Source: Flavobacteriales bacterium | Lineage (GTDB): Bacteria > Bacteroidota > Bacteroidia > Flavobacteriales_D > Sanyastnellaceae | DNA length: 64,000 nt | Assembly: GCA_029238785.1 (NCBI GenBank) | Contig: JAQWFN010000117.1 | Location: 1 to 64,000, forward strand | Direction of reading: 5' to 3' | Made by a program: the position numbers and the translations under genes | Shown here: positions 54,340-64,000 of the stretch, piece by piece | How positions within the stretch are numbered: position 1 is the first letter of the stretch | How the letters are laid out: every line of letters starts with the position of its first letter | The notes under the pieces: generated by a model | The model's input: only the letters and a program-made list of their open reading frames with translations | The model's database searches: none | What the model was told of the DNA's origin: nothing

Positions 54340-56243
54340 TACTGCTTTATCAATTTCTTTCTAATCACCCCCTCAGCAGTATTTACCACAAGAATGTAGC
54401 TTCCTTCTGCCCAAAGGGATGCGTCTATTTTCACCAAAGAAAGACCATTACTGCTCTCCTGATGCATCAATTGACCAAACATATTATAAACTTCTACATG
54501 CTCAATCCGACTATCGCTCTGTACTGTAAATTGATCTTGAGCAGGGTTTGGATAAACATCCAATACTGACGTTGCTTCATCAATCCCATTCCAAACGAAA
54601 CTTTTACCTGAACTGAATACCGGTCGGATCATCACTGTACCTTGAATGCCGCTAGCTTGCCAAGCTGCACCTAAACCTAGTTGATAGTATAATCGAGAGG
54701 CGTTGTTATTGGTATTTTTATCCAAACCTACATTTAGTCTTGCATCAGAGTTTTGAATGAAACCAACAAAGGTGTTCCCACTTACAACTAAAGGCGCGTC
54801 ATATTCATAATAAGCAAAAACGTTATAGCCATCATTGAAGTACTGCGGAGAGTGGAAGGTAAAATTCTCTCCGATTTCAGCTCCTGGCTGTCCACCATCG
54901 TTGGTCCATGCGCGAAGCAAGAATGTTTCATTGCTCACGTCATTTTGAAATGGCGTAAAGTGAATAAAAAGACCCAATAAGGTATCTTCAATTTCCACAT
55001 CGAAACGCATAGCAACTTTACCACCAGTTTCATTCAGGGCATAAGCACGTTCCGCACTCCCGTCATCAAGGGCATAATAGTTCGTGAAGATTTGCTGAAA
55101 GCCTATGGAGTCGTTATCGAGAACACCCAGCTTCTCTCCTTCGAGTAATCCGATGCTGTTTTCATAAAAAGTAAGGTCGAAAATGGCACAGGTATCGTTC
55201 ACACTGGTGTCGTAAACGAAGTTTTCTACGCTTCCATCATTCACAAAATAGGGCACATCAAAGATCTCGAACGGACTAACAATTACGGTTTGGAAGCCGT
55301 TTGGAAAATCTTGAACGTCGCCTTCGTAATCTACCTTAAAACCAGAAGAGATGTTGTCTGCCTGGGTTGCACTAAGGTTTCTTGATGTTGTTGCCGTTTG
55401 GTCTAACATGTGTGCTTCTGGATCAACAATAAAATGAGACCAAGGCATTGAAACGTAATTATTCAACAAGGTCAATGGGGGGTACACAAAAGCAATTTCC
55501 ACCACATCAAAGTTTTCAGGGTCGATGTTGTTATTGAGGAAAACATAATCGATGTTCCAGTGATCGAGGTTTCCAGACAGGGTGGAGTAGTTTTTAAAGC
55601 GGAACTGGAATCCATCTTGCAAGAAGAGAATATCATCTACAGGAATAAAGGCCTCCAAGAACACATCGCTGGCCAGTTCACCTGGGGTCGACCACACAGG
55701 AAACCAAGCGTCTTCCCCTCCACCTGGGGCTAGGAATTCCACGATGAGTGAATCTTGTTCATTGGGCGCATTTCCAAAGCCACCACATTGATAACGAAAA
55801 TGAAGGTAAACGCTGTTCTCTGCCGTTAATCCGCCCAAGTCTATTGGTCGCGAAGTCATCACATCAGCCAAGCCATAGCTGTCTTGAGAAAACTGATAAG
55901 GGTAACCTGTTTCGTCCAAACCATCCAAGGTAGCAACACCAATGGTTGGAGGAAGAATGGCCATGGTTTGATTGATGTGGGCGAAATCGTCTTCCCATCT
56001 TCTTAAATCACCTGGGATTTCTGGGTCGTCAGTTGGGAGAGAATAAGTGGAGAAATCGTCAAAAAATGGGATTTGTAAAGCACCATCTCCTCTATTTTCT
56101 TTGGGTGAAAAACTTCTTTCTCTTTGAAACTGCTTGGCCTTTTCAGCGCTGAAGAGCAAAGGCAATTCCATTTCTTGGGCCATACTGAGGCATCCAATAC
56201 TGAGCAATACTAAGGTGAGAAAGCTTTTCATGTTTACGCGCAT
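54339..56243 (-). CDS. T9SS type A sorting domain protein
   Basis: A 634-residue exported protein: signal peptide (about MKSFLTLVLLSIGCLSMAQ, following the ATG at 56243; an ATG at 56231 is also possible), beta-sandwich regions in the middle and a C-terminal T9SS type A domain (VYPNPAQDQFTV ... GSYILVVNTAEGVIRKKLIK). No catalytic motif is evident. The gene sits between a PASTA gene and rluD with one-base spacing or overlaps, so it seems to belong to a housekeeping envelope operon. Confidence 0.85.
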   Translation of the reverse strand: MRVNMKSFLTLVLLSIGCLSMAQEMELPLLFSAEKAKQFQRERSFSPKENRGDGALQIPFFDDFSTYSLPTDDPEIPGDLRRWEDDFAHINQTMAILPPTIGVATLDGLDETGYPYQFSQDSYGLADVMTSRPIDLGGLTAENSVYLHFRYQCGGFGNAPNEQDSLIVEFLAPGGGEDAWFPVWSTPGELASDVFLEAFIPVDDILFLQDGFQFRFKNYSTLSGNLDHWNIDYVFLNNNIDPENFDVVEIAFVYPPLTLLNNYVSMPWSHFIVDPEAHMLDQTATTSRNLSATQADNISSGFKVDYEGDVQDFPNGFQTVIVSPFEIFDVPYFVNDGSVENFVYDTSVNDTCAIFDLTFYENSIGLLEGEKLGVLDNDSIGFQQIFTNYYALDDGSAERAYALNETGGKVAMRFDVEIEDTLLGLFIHFTPFQNDVSNETFLLRAWTNDGGQPGAEIGENFTFHSPQYFNDGYNVFAYYEYDAPLVVSGNTFVGFIQNSDARLNVGLDKNTNNNASRLYYQLGLGAAWQASGIQGTVMIRPVFSSGKSFVWNGIDEATSVLDVYPNPAQDQFTVQSDSRIEHVEVYNMFGQLMHQESSNGLSLVKIDASLWAEGSYILVVNTAEGVIRKKLIKQ

Positions 56244-56244
56244 T

Positions 56245-57045
56245 TTATTCTGGAATTGAATCCCCTGGTGAACTCAAGCTTGGTACCTTGAGAAAAACAT
56301 CGATGGCATTTCCAACAAGCACCTTTTTATTCGGCGCTGGGGACGGTGTTTGCCTGTAGATTCTGCAATTCATACTATCATCAACACTAATTAAGTCGCC
56401 CTCATAGAACGGAAAACCTAAAGATAATTGTGCGTTCTGAAGCACTTTTTCTGCAGAATCTAAACTTAGCCCAATCACGCTAGGAACGAGCACTTTTGCT
56501 TCGGCGCTTTTCCCTATCACCAACTTCACCTTATCTCCTCTTCTAATTCTTGAATCGGGATTTAGTGTTTGTTTGTTTTGCTCCACGCGAATCACCATGC
56601 CGTTGAGCAATTGGTTTGATTCGTATTCGATGTTGTACTTAATTCCCTTGTTGTTCAGAATAATCTCTGCCACACCAGCATTCATTCCTTCTTCCACTTT
56701 AAGGGCTTCCGTTGGGGCGGTTTCACGGTAAATGGTCAGGTAAACATCTCTGTTTTGCTTCACTTCGGAGAGTGCCAATGGGTTTTGTTCTAGAACAGAT
56801 CCTCTAATGGCATTTTCATCAAAAACAGAGTCAATAACAACATAGCTCAGTCCTTGCTCGGCGAGTTTTTCTCCTGCAGCGTCAACACTGATTCCTTTCA
56901 CATCTGGAACAACAACATGATTCCCGTGATCTGTGTAAACCCCCAAATAAATATACAAACCACCAAGAAGTAAGACAGCTACAATCAGCGCGAGCAGGAG
57001 TTGCTTGAAAAAGGTTTTGCTGAAAAGAAATCTAAATAGGTTCAT
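56245..57045 (-). CDS. PASTA domain membrane protein
   Basis: A 266-residue protein with one transmembrane helix (about 16-36, LLLALIVAVLLLGGLYIYLG) and three PASTA-type repeats outside it: VPDVKGISVDAAGEKLAEQG, KVEEGMNAGVAEIILNNKG and VPSVIGLSLDSAEKVLQNAQ. PASTA domains bind peptidoglycan fragments or beta-lactams in other bacteria. No kinase domain is fused. It starts the minus-strand operon with the T9SS cargo gene and rluD. Confidence 0.9.
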   Translation of the reverse strand: MNLFRFLFSKTFFKQLLLALIVAVLLLGGLYIYLGVYTDHGNHVVVPDVKGISVDAAGEKLAEQGLSYVVIDSVFDENAIRGSVLEQNPLALSEVKQNRDVYLTIYRETAPTEALKVEEGMNAGVAEIILNNKGIKYNIEYESNQLLNGMVIRVEQNKQTLNPDSRIRRGDKVKLVIGKSAEAKVLVPSVIGLSLDSAEKVLQNAQLSLGFPFYEGDLISVDDSMNCRIYRQTPSPAPNKKVLVGNAIDVFLKVPSLSSPGDSIPE

Positions 57046-57063
57046 AGGGCTTACAATATAAGG

Positions 57064-57100
57064 AAGTCATGACAACACCCTTCAGGCCTTGTCATGACTT
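57064..57100 (-). terminator. Strong hairpin after purL
   Basis: A perfect 12-base inverted repeat (AAGTCATGACAA at 57064-57075 and its complement at 57089-57100) sits between the purL stop and the PASTA gene. It is likely a terminator for purL on the minus strand, although only a short T-run follows. Confidence 0.65.
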
Positions 57101-57122
57101 TCTACTAATTCAATGCTTGTGT

Positions 57123-59366
57123 TTACTTCTTCATCTCGTTTCCGATTGAATCATCGTAAATTTTACGAATGTCATCAACAAATCCGAAGTGATCTCCATC
57201 CACCATCATTTTACCTTGGGTAACGTGTCCGAGCAAAGTCAAACTCACACCGTGGTTTCCAACGAGGTCAATAAATTCACCTTCATAATCTTCAGTAACG
57301 GAAACAACGATACGAGATTGTGATTCTCCAAACAAGAATGCATCTCTTCTCACGTCAGCGTCAGAAACAATATCAAAACCAAGTCCGTTTGGCAAGCCCA
57401 TTTCCACCAATGCAGTGTACAATCCACCGTTGCTCACGTCGTGTGCCGCATTGATGTAATTGTTTTTAATGAGCGACTTCACGCAGCCTTGCAATCTGTA
57501 TTCTTCATCGATATCAAACCAAGGTGCAGGTGAATTTTTCACCCCCAAGATCGATGCCAAGTACTCTGATGAATTGATGTCGTTCTTTGATTCGCCCAAC
57601 AAGTAGATCAAGTCTCCTTTATATTTAAAATCGAGCGTAGTTTGGAGTGATTTATCTTTCAAAACCCCAAGCATTCCAATGGTAGGCGTCGGGAAAACTG
57701 GCTTTGCAGAGCCGTCAGGATTTGCAGTTTGATTGTAGAAACTCACGTTACCACCTGTAACAGGGGTTTGGAATTTAGTACAAGCTGCAGACATCCCTTT
57801 AATTGCTCCCACAAATTGCCAATAAACTTCAGGGTTGTATGGGTTACCAAAATTCAAGCAGTTGGTAATTGCTGATGGTTCTCCACCTGAACAAACAATG
57901 TTTCTAGCTGCTTCAGCAACTGCAATGGCCGTTCCTTGTTCTGGATCTGCATTCACGTAGCGCGCATTACAATCTACTGTTAGTGCGATGGCCTTGTTGG
58001 TTCCTTTGATGTTCACAATTGCGGCATCGGAAGGTTTGTTGGTAGACATGTTCGCTGTTCCAACCATGGAATCGTATTGGTTCCAAACCCATTTCTTAGA
58101 TGCGATATTTGGATGAGCCAAGAGTTTTCTTGCAACTACAACCAGGTCTTTCGGTTCTTCAACTTGGTCGATATTGAATTTCTTGGATTCTGCGTAGTAT
58201 GCAGGCTCTGTATATTCTCGCTCGTAAATTGGAGCTCCACCACCAAGCACTAAACTTTGTGCAGGAACAGAAGCCACTAGTTCACCTCCTTGGAAGTAGT
58301 TCAGTGTATTTCCTTCGGTAACTTCACCAATGTGTTCAGCATGAAGGTCCCATTTATCGAAAATGCGCACTACCTCAGACTCATGTCCTTTCTTCACCAC
58401 AACGAGCATACGTTCTTGGGACTCTGAAAGAAGTATTTCGTAGGCCTTCATGTCGTCTTGACGCAAAGGCACTTTATCGAGGTCGATATTCATCCCTACT
58501 TCTCCGGCAGCGCTCATTTCAGAAGTTGAACAGGTAATACCCGCTGCTCCCATATCTTGCATACCAACAACGGCATCGGTTTTAGCCAATTCCAAGGTAG
58601 CTTCGAGAAGTAATTTTTCTTGAAAAGGATCACCAACTTGAACAGAAGGAAGATCATTCGCAGAATCTTCAGTAATGTCTTTAGATGCGAAAGAAGCTCC
58701 TTGAATCCCATCCTTACCTGTTGCAGAACCAACGATGTAAACGGGGTTCCCAACTCCACTCGCCGTGGCTGAAATCATTTCGCCGACTTTAAGAATACCT
58801 GCAGACATGGCGTTAACAAGTGGATTCACTTGGTACGACTCGTCGAAGAACACCTCACCACCAACGACAGGAACACCAAAGGCATTTCCGTAATCACCAA
58901 TTCCTTTAACTACTCCTTCGAGCAACCACTTGGTTTTTGGGTTGCTTAAGTCGCCAAAACGCAAAGAATTCAATTGTGCAATTGGTCTTGCGCCCATGGT
59001 GAAGATATCTCTATTGATTCCACCAACACCTGTAGCTGCTCCTTGGTAAGGCTCAATTGCGCTGGGGTGATTGTGCGATTCAATTTTAAAGGCACAGCCT
59101 AGGCCATCACCAATATCCACCAAACCAGCATTCTCTTCACCTGCTTTTACGAGCATGTGCGGGCCTTCTTTCGGAAGGGTCTTCAGCCACTTGATTGAGT
59201 TCTTGTAAGAGCAGTGCTCACTCCACATAACTGAGTAGATACACATTTCGGTGAAATTTGGGGTACGACCGAGTATGTCTTTGATCTGATCAAATTCTTC
59301 TGGTCTCAATCCCATTTCTTGAGCTTGTTCGAGCGTAGCTAGCTCTCCCTTGATGGCACTTTGCAT
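57123..59366 (-). CDS. purL: Phosphoribosylformylglycinamidine synthase subunit PurL
   Basis: A 747-residue enzyme of the fourth purine step, FGAR to FGAM with ammonia and ATP. Its length is that of the small PurL type, which works with separate PurS and PurQ. Motifs: [57 protein letters not shown] and [13 protein letters not shown]. Start at ATG 59366: the frame is open to 59462, but the extension is not family-like and a TACTTTTG box falls inside it. Confidence 0.97.
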   Translation of the reverse strand: MQSAIKGELATLEQAQEMGLRPEEFDQIKDILGRTPNFTEMCIYSVMWSEHCSYKNSIKWLKTLPKEGPHMLVKAGEENAGLVDIGDGLGCAFKIESHNHPSAIEPYQGAATGVGGINRDIFTMGARPIAQLNSLRFGDLSNPKTKWLLEGVVKGIGDYGNAFGVPVVGGEVFFDESYQVNPLVNAMSAGILKVGEMISATASGVGNPVYIVGSATGKDGIQGASFASKDITEDSANDLPSVQVGDPFQEKLLLEATLELAKTDAVVGMQDMGAAGITCSTSEMSAAGEVGMNIDLDKVPLRQDDMKAYEILLSESQERMLVVVKKGHESEVVRIFDKWDLHAEHIGEVTEGNTLNYFQGGELVASVPAQSLVLGGGAPIYEREYTEPAYYAESKKFNIDQVEEPKDLVVVARKLLAHPNIASKKWVWNQYDSMVGTANMSTNKPSDAAIVNIKGTNKAIALTVDCNARYVNADPEQGTAIAVAEAARNIVCSGGEPSAITNCLNFGNPYNPEVYWQFVGAIKGMSAACTKFQTPVTGGNVSFYNQTANPDGSAKPVFPTPTIGMLGVLKDKSLQTTLDFKYKGDLIYLLGESKNDINSSEYLASILGVKNSPAPWFDIDEEYRLQGCVKSLIKNNYINAAHDVSNGGLYTALVEMGLPNGLGFDIVSDADVRRDAFLFGESQSRIVVSVTEDYEGEFIDLVGNHGVSLTLLGHVTQGKMMVDGDHFGFVDDIRKIYDDSIGNEMKK

Positions 59367-59384
59367 GATGATAAATCTTTGCTG

Positions 59385-59392
59385 CAAAAGTA
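59385..59392 (-). promoter_or_regulatory. -7 box of purL
   Basis: On the minus strand this reads TACTTTTG, an exact TAnnTTTG match, 18 bases upstream of the purL ATG at 59366. It supports the shorter start. Confidence 0.55.
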
Positions 59393-59482
59393 GGACTATT
59401 TCGATGAATGAGCTTGGTTCTAGCGCACTGAAAAAGCACCTTTTTTTCACCATTCGAAACACATTTCGTTAATTTCGTTCTT

Positions 59483-59938
59483 ATGAGAGCATTAATCCAA
59501 CGTGTAAAGCAGGCATCTGTTCGTATTGATGGAGCCCTAAATGACCAAATAGAGGGTGGTTTACTTGTTTTATTAGGAGTTGGCTTGGACGATGAGCCTA
59601 GTGATATTGAGTGGTTATCAAACAAACTCATCGCTCTTCGGATTTTCAACGATAGCGAGGGTGTAATGAACCGGAGTTTATCAGATATAGATGGTGATTT
59701 GATGATCGTTTCTCAATTCACCCTTCACGCAAAAACAAAAAAAGGAAACAGGCCAAGTTACATTCGCGCAGCTGGTCCAGACAAGGCGATACCGCTCTAC
59801 GAGGCCTTTATTGCTCATTGTGAACAACTATTAAACAAGCGGGTGGCACGTGGTGTTTTTGGAGCCGATATGCAAATTGAATTAATCAATGACGGCCCTG
59901 TCACCATCATGATTGATAGCAAGGAGAAAGATTTTTAG
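59483..59938 (+). CDS. dtd: D-aminoacyl-tRNA deacylase
   Basis: A 151-residue enzyme that hydrolyses D-amino acids from tRNA. Family motifs: MRALIQRVKQASV, the SQFTLHA loop and the cis-Gly-Pro NDGPVTIMID near the C-terminus. Normal length. It is divergent from purL; the 3' end faces the next minus-strand gene. Confidence 0.97.
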   Translation: MRALIQRVKQASVRIDGALNDQIEGGLLVLLGVGLDDEPSDIEWLSNKLIALRIFNDSEGVMNRSLSDIDGDLMIVSQFTLHAKTKKGNRPSYIRAAGPDKAIPLYEAFIAHCEQLLNKRVARGVFGADMQIELINDGPVTIMIDSKEKDF

Positions 59939-59957
59939 AAGGAGGTGGGGTTTCAGC

Positions 59958-62327
59958 TTAGTCAAGCTGCACCCGTGCGTAGCTGACATCCCCGTTTCTC
60001 GCAATGTACTTTAGAAGGTATGCTCCTGTAGCTTTATCTGAAAGTTCTATTTCCGAACCAAAGCTCACAAATTCTTCCACCAAGCGCCCTCTTAAATCAA
60101 GTACCTGAAGAATTCCTCCATCAACCCCAGACAAGGTAAACTTACCCGAGCTCGGATTTGGATAGGCTTCAAAAATAGCGAGTTCACTTCGCATGATGAC
60201 AGCTCTGTGCGTGAAGTCAGTAGCTCCATTAAAATCAGTTTGTTTGATACGATAGTAACTTGTTCCCTCGTGAGGTTTTTGATCGATGAAGGAATAGTCA
60301 TGATTGTCGTAGGACGTTCCTGCTCCATCAACGAAACCGATGTCTTCCCACGCAAAGCCGTCTTGCGAACGTTGGACGCTGAAGTAGTCGTTTTCAAGTT
60401 CCGTAGCGGTTTGCCATGAGCACAGCACCTCTTCATCGTTGCTAATCAACTTCGCATCGAAACCGAGCCATTCTACTGGTAACACCAGTAAAGCGCACTG
60501 AACCGAGACAATATCGCTTACCACTACTCCAACACCATCACAACGAAGATAGCTTGCTTCCGCCACGAAGGTTTGCACATCCGTAGAAGGACATACCTGC
60601 AAAGTGGAACCTGTCCCCACCACTCCCAAACCCTGTTGGGACCACTCAATGCTCACAATACTTGCCCCAGCAGGATTGAATCTCCAAGCTTCATTACTTG
60701 CTGACCAAGCTCCGGTTTGCCTTCCTGGAGGAACAACCCCCATGGTTCCTGTCGCATTCTGTAGCCCAATGACAGCGTTCCCACTATTCCAACCAGCACA
60801 AGTAGGCTTGTCCTCGATATAAACCTCAACCACATTCGTTGTTTCATAAAGCACTATTTGCTGAGTAGTTCTAATAGAAGTGCAGCTAAAGTGGGGTACA
60901 TCATAAAAGTTCACCACGAGAGTTCTGCAAGGCGCACTCCCCAAGACGGCATAAGAGATTGAACCACCTTGACCAGGGTCTATATCATGATAAGCACCAT
61001 TGATGGAATTATTATAAATACCCCCTTGCGTCAACCCTACAGGCGCGCTGGGCGTGGGGACACTTGCACTATAGGCAAATGCACAAATTTGATTAGCCTG
61101 AGTGATATCAAAAGTAATCAGGCCATTCGCGCCAATCACCGCTTGATTGAAAACGTTGCCATAGAAGCAAAAATCAAAAGGAAGTGGTATTACGTCTGAA
61201 AAGATGTCATCAAAACCAACAAATATCGGGGTACCTACAGTAAAGGGATATGGTGGACAGAAATCTATGGCCTCAACTGTATAACTTGTGGTTGAACCAA
61301 CATCAAAAAAATCAGCCGTTACGTCAAGCGGCAAGCATGGATCAACACATTCGGGCAAGGAAATATCAGCACCGAGATCTATACTGGGGCAACCTGGTGG
61401 GTTAGGGTTGATGCATGGAATACAAGAACCATCATCCACCGTTGCATCAGGGTTATAATTAGGAGATGAGGGATTCATACATCCAAACACAGGTGGAATG
61501 GCACAATACACTTCCCATAAGAACGGCAAATAACTACCAGAACCACAAGAAACTGAACCATCAGAAGAAATCGAAAAACTAATTCCATTGCCTAGAGTAG
61601 ATATGAAATCGAGGCCACTTAAATCCGTTACAGCACCAACCGTGTTTTGATAAAGAATCGGCGAGCCTGGTCCTGGCCCGTCATACACAATAAGTTGATC
61701 AAAAGTCCCTGACTCCACGGCACCTTGCGCGAAGGCAAGTAACACTTGTTCTCCAGGCGTAATGGGGGCATAAGAGAATACCGTATAATCGCCATTTCCA
61801 TAGCAATAGCTTCCAGAAATAATACTTCCACCGCAATTAAAACTAAAACAAGAACCATCGTCAATAGTAGCGCTTGGATCAAAATTATCTGCTGTGGGAT
61901 CAGTGCAACCCGGAACTTCTGCTCCACCACAAAAAACATCAAAGATCATGGGAACAAAGGATGCTGAAGCACATGACACTGAACCGTCTGAATCAAAAAG
62001 AATTGTGATCGGATTCCCCACACTCGCCACGACACTCACCCCGGCGACGTCGGTATTGACAATACCGTTTTGAAAGAGTATTGGACCACCTACTAGGCCG
62101 TCAAACACCTGAAAAACATCCCAATTATTATTCTCGACTACCCCTTGAATGAAGTTGATGCTCACGGGAACTCCCGGTGTTGTAGGATAAAAAACCAACT
62201 CAGTATACTCACCATTACCATAACAGTAAGTCTGAGACACTGGAGGATCTGTACATTGCCCAAAGGCCAGATCAAACGCTAGAGCGAATATCAGTACCAG
62301 AAAGGTTCTTAAATAATACAAAAGCAA
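59958..62327 (-). CDS. Cys-rich T9SS type A sorting domain protein with duplicated CUB-like modules
   Basis: A 789-residue secreted protein: signal peptide (to about residue 23), two tandem CUB-like modules (about 25-135 and 165-280), each beginning CYGNG and having a DSDGSVSC-type segment, and each followed by a Cys-containing Ca-binding-like repeat (DPTADNFDPSATIDDGSC, NPSSPNYNPDATVDDGSC). A beta-rich middle region, the segment LPVEWLGFDA, a fibronectin-like part and a C-terminal T9SS domain (AYPNPSSGKFTLSG) follow. The function is probably adhesive or structural at the cell surface. It is the only large minus-strand gene between dtd and the MazG-like gene. Confidence 0.9.
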   Translation of the reverse strand: MLLYYLRTFLVLIFALAFDLAFGQCTDPPVSQTYCYGNGEYTELVFYPTTPGVPVSINFIQGVVENNNWDVFQVFDGLVGGPILFQNGIVNTDVAGVSVVASVGNPITILFDSDGSVSCASASFVPMIFDVFCGGAEVPGCTDPTADNFDPSATIDDGSCFSFNCGGSIISGSYCYGNGDYTVFSYAPITPGEQVLLAFAQGAVESGTFDQLIVYDGPGPGSPILYQNTVGAVTDLSGLDFISTLGNGISFSISSDGSVSCGSGSYLPFLWEVYCAIPPVFGCMNPSSPNYNPDATVDDGSCIPCINPNPPGCPSIDLGADISLPECVDPCLPLDVTADFFDVGSTTSYTVEAIDFCPPYPFTVGTPIFVGFDDIFSDVIPLPFDFCFYGNVFNQAVIGANGLITFDITQANQICAFAYSASVPTPSAPVGLTQGGIYNNSINGAYHDIDPGQGGSISYAVLGSAPCRTLVVNFYDVPHFSCTSIRTTQQIVLYETTNVVEVYIEDKPTCAGWNSGNAVIGLQNATGTMGVVPPGRQTGAWSASNEAWRFNPAGASIVSIEWSQQGLGVVGTGSTLQVCPSTDVQTFVAEASYLRCDGVGVVVSDIVSVQCALLVLPVEWLGFDAKLISNDEEVLCSWQTATELENDYFSVQRSQDGFAWEDIGFVDGAGTSYDNHDYSFIDQKPHEGTSYYRIKQTDFNGATDFTHRAVIMRSELAIFEAYPNPSSGKFTLSGVDGGILQVLDLRGRLVEEFVSFGSEIELSDKATGAYLLKYIARNGDVSYARVQLD

Positions 62328-62453
62328 ATAGTTAAGATTGCAGTGCTCAATTTAACACTAATTTATTAATCAGAAAAACCAACTTGGGCTTTGGTTTTGC
62401 TTGTTCGGTTTAAAGGTCTTACTTACCTTGCTACAGATCGAAAAATCAGTACT

Positions 62454-62795
62454 ATGAACTCCAACTCAATCACCCTTCAACAAGCCCAAAAAGAAGTAGA
62501 CCACTGGATAAAAACCATTGGCGTGCGCTACTTCAGCGAACTCACCAACATGGCCATGCTCACAGAAGAAGTGGGCGAAGTAGCTCGAATCATTGCGAGG
62601 AGATACGGAGAACAATCTGAAAAAGAAAGCGATAAAAACAAAGACCTCGGCGATGAAATGGCAGATGTACTTTGGGTGCTCTTATGCTTGGCCAATCAGA
62701 CAGGGGTTGACCTCACTGCTGCCTTCCATCGAAATATGGAAAAAAAGAGCATCAGAGACAAAGACCGTCATCAACAAAACCCAAAATTGAAATAA
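62454..62795 (+). CDS. MazG-like nucleotide pyrophosphohydrolase
   Basis: A 113-residue all-alpha NTP pyrophosphatase-like protein. The ExxE ... ExxD metal motif is seen in LTEEVGEVARIIAR and GDEMADVLWVLLCLAN. It probably removes non-canonical NTPs. Start at ATG 62454 (MNSNSIT); the upstream frame to 62391 is less likely. It is followed 16 bases later by the partial BNR protein gene. Confidence 0.9.
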   Translation: MNSNSITLQQAQKEVDHWIKTIGVRYFSELTNMAMLTEEVGEVARIIARRYGEQSEKESDKNKDLGDEMADVLWVLLCLANQTGVDLTAAFHRNMEKKSIRDKDRHQQNPKLK

Positions 62796-62811
62796 GCTAG
62801 ACCAAAGCCAC

Positions 62812-64000
62812 ATGATCAAATCTACTTACTTATGTATCGCTGCGTTACTTCTCTTCACGACCGGACTCCTTGCGCAGAAAAAAAACAATAGCAATCAGCA
62901 CACAAGCACAAACCAACCCGAAACCTTAGTGCATGAGATGCAGTTTCAGAACATCGGCCCAAGCATTATGAGTGGAAGGGTTGTTGACCTGAAGGTAAAC
63001 CCTGAAAGCACTACTGAATTCTTTGTTGCTTATGCAACGGGCGGACTCTGGTACACGGCAAATAATGGCACTTCTTTCACTCCTGTTTTTGATGAGGCGC
63101 CGACCCAAAATATTGGGGCCTTTGATGTGAATTGGGAGCAAAAATCAATCTGGGTTGGTACTGGAGAGGTGAATTCAAGCAGGAGTTCCTATGCTGGAAT
63201 GGGCATGTTTTACTCGAAGGTTGAAGGACCATGGCTTGGTGAAGCTGGAAAATTTAATGGGAAATGGGAACAACGCGGACTTGAAAACACCCATCACATA
63301 GGAAAAGTGATGATTGACCCAAATAATGCACAGCGCATTCTTGTTGCTGCGATGGGTCAGCTATACACCCACGCTGGCGATGAAGGTGGTTTATTTCAGA
63401 GTTTTGACAATGGGGCGAATTGGGAAAAAATGCTTGAGATTGAAGACGCAGGATTTGTTGACTTGGAACTCAACCCTTATACTGACGAGCTTTTTGCTGC
63501 GGCTTGGCAACGCGAACGAAAAGCCTGGAATTTTGTAGAAGGTGGTCCGGCATCAGACATCTATCATTCTACCGACAAAGGCAAAACTTGGAAAAAACTA
63601 CGCGAGCAATTCCCGGGCTTTGTTGCAGGTAAAAATGTGGGCAGAATTGGGCTTTCTCTTTATGCTGATGCCGATAGTTGGGTACTCTATGCTAGTGTTG
63701 ACAATCAGAACGAAGCCTTCAAAAAAGAAGATAAGCTGAGCTCCGAGAACCAAGACAAGCCTTTGAATTCAAAAGACTTCAAAACCATGAGCATGGAGGA
63801 ATTCGAAGCAATCCCCGACTCCGTTTTGAGTGTTTTTTTAGATGAAAATGATTTCGGGCGAGATCTCAAGCCTGCTGCATTGAGAGAAGAAATTCAATCG
63901 AAAAAGCTTCAACTGAGCGACATCTACAACTATTTCTATGATGCCAACAGCGAGCTCTTTAACAAAGAAATCCTTGGACTAGAATTGTACAAATTTAGCA
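62812..64000 (+). CDS. Sortilin/BNR-repeat exported protein, 3' partial
   Basis: The frame starts at ATG 62812 and is open to the end of the window (at least 396 residues). The signal peptide is MIKSTYLCIAALLLFTTGLLAQ. Then NIGPSIMSGRVVDLKVNP and repeated W-E-type BNR/sortilin segments (GGLWYTANNGTSF, GLFQSFDNGANWEKM, DIYHSTDKGKTWKKL) typical of VPS10-like glycosyl-hydrolase-like proteins of Bacteroidota. The rest, including any T9SS domain, is outside. It resembles the repeats in the truncated protein at the start of the window, but I did not find a close copy relation. Confidence 0.88.
   Translation, partial: MIKSTYLCIAALLLFTTGLLAQKKNNSNQHTSTNQPETLVHEMQFQNIGPSIMSGRVVDLKVNPESTTEFFVAYATGGLWYTANNGTSFTPVFDEAPTQNIGAFDVNWEQKSIWVGTGEVNSSRSSYAGMGMFYSKVEGPWLGEAGKFNGKWEQRGLENTHHIGKVMIDPNNAQRILVAAMGQLYTHAGDEGGLFQSFDNGANWEKMLEIEDAGFVDLELNPYTDELFAAAWQRERKAWNFVEGGPASDIYHSTDKGKTWKKLREQFPGFVAGKNVGRIGLSLYADADSWVLYASVDNQNEAFKKEDKLSSENQDKPLNSKDFKTMSMEEFEAIPDSVLSVFLDENDFGRDLKPAALREEIQSKKLQLSDIYNYFYDANSELFNKEILGLELYKFS

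Noticed and set aside
58940-58956. Another copy of the repeat motif inside purL (15 identical bases TTTGGCGACTTAAGC)
   Set aside because: It lies within the conserved coding segment FGDLSNPK and the match stops before CGATAGC; probably chance or codon use.

Overview
The window is a chromosomal segment from a member of the Bacteroidota, most likely the Flavobacteriales. Evidence: the type IX secretion / gliding core gldK-gldL-gldM-gldN with a PorP/SprF-family gene, gldA, three secreted proteins with C-terminal T9SS type A sorting domains, Bacteroidota -7 boxes (TAnnTTTG) close to start codons, a bacterial GGGP-synthase-like gene, a thiamin-riboswitch-controlled TonB receptor, and family markers such as DUF4924 and DUF4834. 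There are no rRNA or tRNA genes that I can see. Both ends of the window cut through BNR/sortilin-like exported proteins.

Layout. 1-3.96 kb: an exported BNR/PKD protein broken by an in-frame TAG, a YdjM-like membrane hydrolase and an M42 peptidase. 3.96-12.7 kb: a tightly packed minus-strand operon (E1-like/nitroreductase fusion, GNAT-like acyltransferase, 7TMR-DISM histidine kinase, receiver-kinase hybrid, CheY-like receiver), with a divergent receiver/kinase pair whose receiver has lost its phosphoacceptor Asp. 12.7-18.1 kb: Skp-like, DUF4924, DUF1853, MFS, FemAB-like and DCC-family genes. 18.1-22.1 kb: two large polytopic membrane proteins. 22.1-28.8 kb: carB with DUF4834, embedded in a repeat-rich stretch holding an IS1595-like element, a MITE-like 183-bp element and a four-copy array of the same end motif, plus an alpha/beta hydrolase and GGGP synthase. 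28.8-31.7 kb: a frameshifted TonB receptor behind a TPP riboswitch. 31.8-34.6 kb: cysQ, rsgA, gldA.

34.7-41.5 kb is a minus-strand block groEL-groES-secG-TPR-like-lptE-sigma54 regulator-miaB (chaperones, secretion, LPS transport). 41.7-51.2 kb is the plus-strand topA-arginase-like-porP/sprF-gldKLMN block, which builds the T9SS trans-envelope motor and ring and ends at a strong terminator. 51.3-64 kb: ABC-F ATPase, a PASTA-T9SS cargo-RluD operon, purL, dtd, a Cys-rich T9SS cargo, a MazG-like pyrophosphohydrolase and a partial BNR protein.

Most unusual parts: (i) the transposon-end motif family (A/B MITE, IS ends, C1-C4 array) together with a transposase that lacks a recognisable DDE triad; (ii) the ThiF/nitroreductase + acyltransferase + sensor-kinase operon, which looks like a small-molecule synthesis-and-sensing module; (iii) coding lesions in two exported or outer-membrane protein genes.
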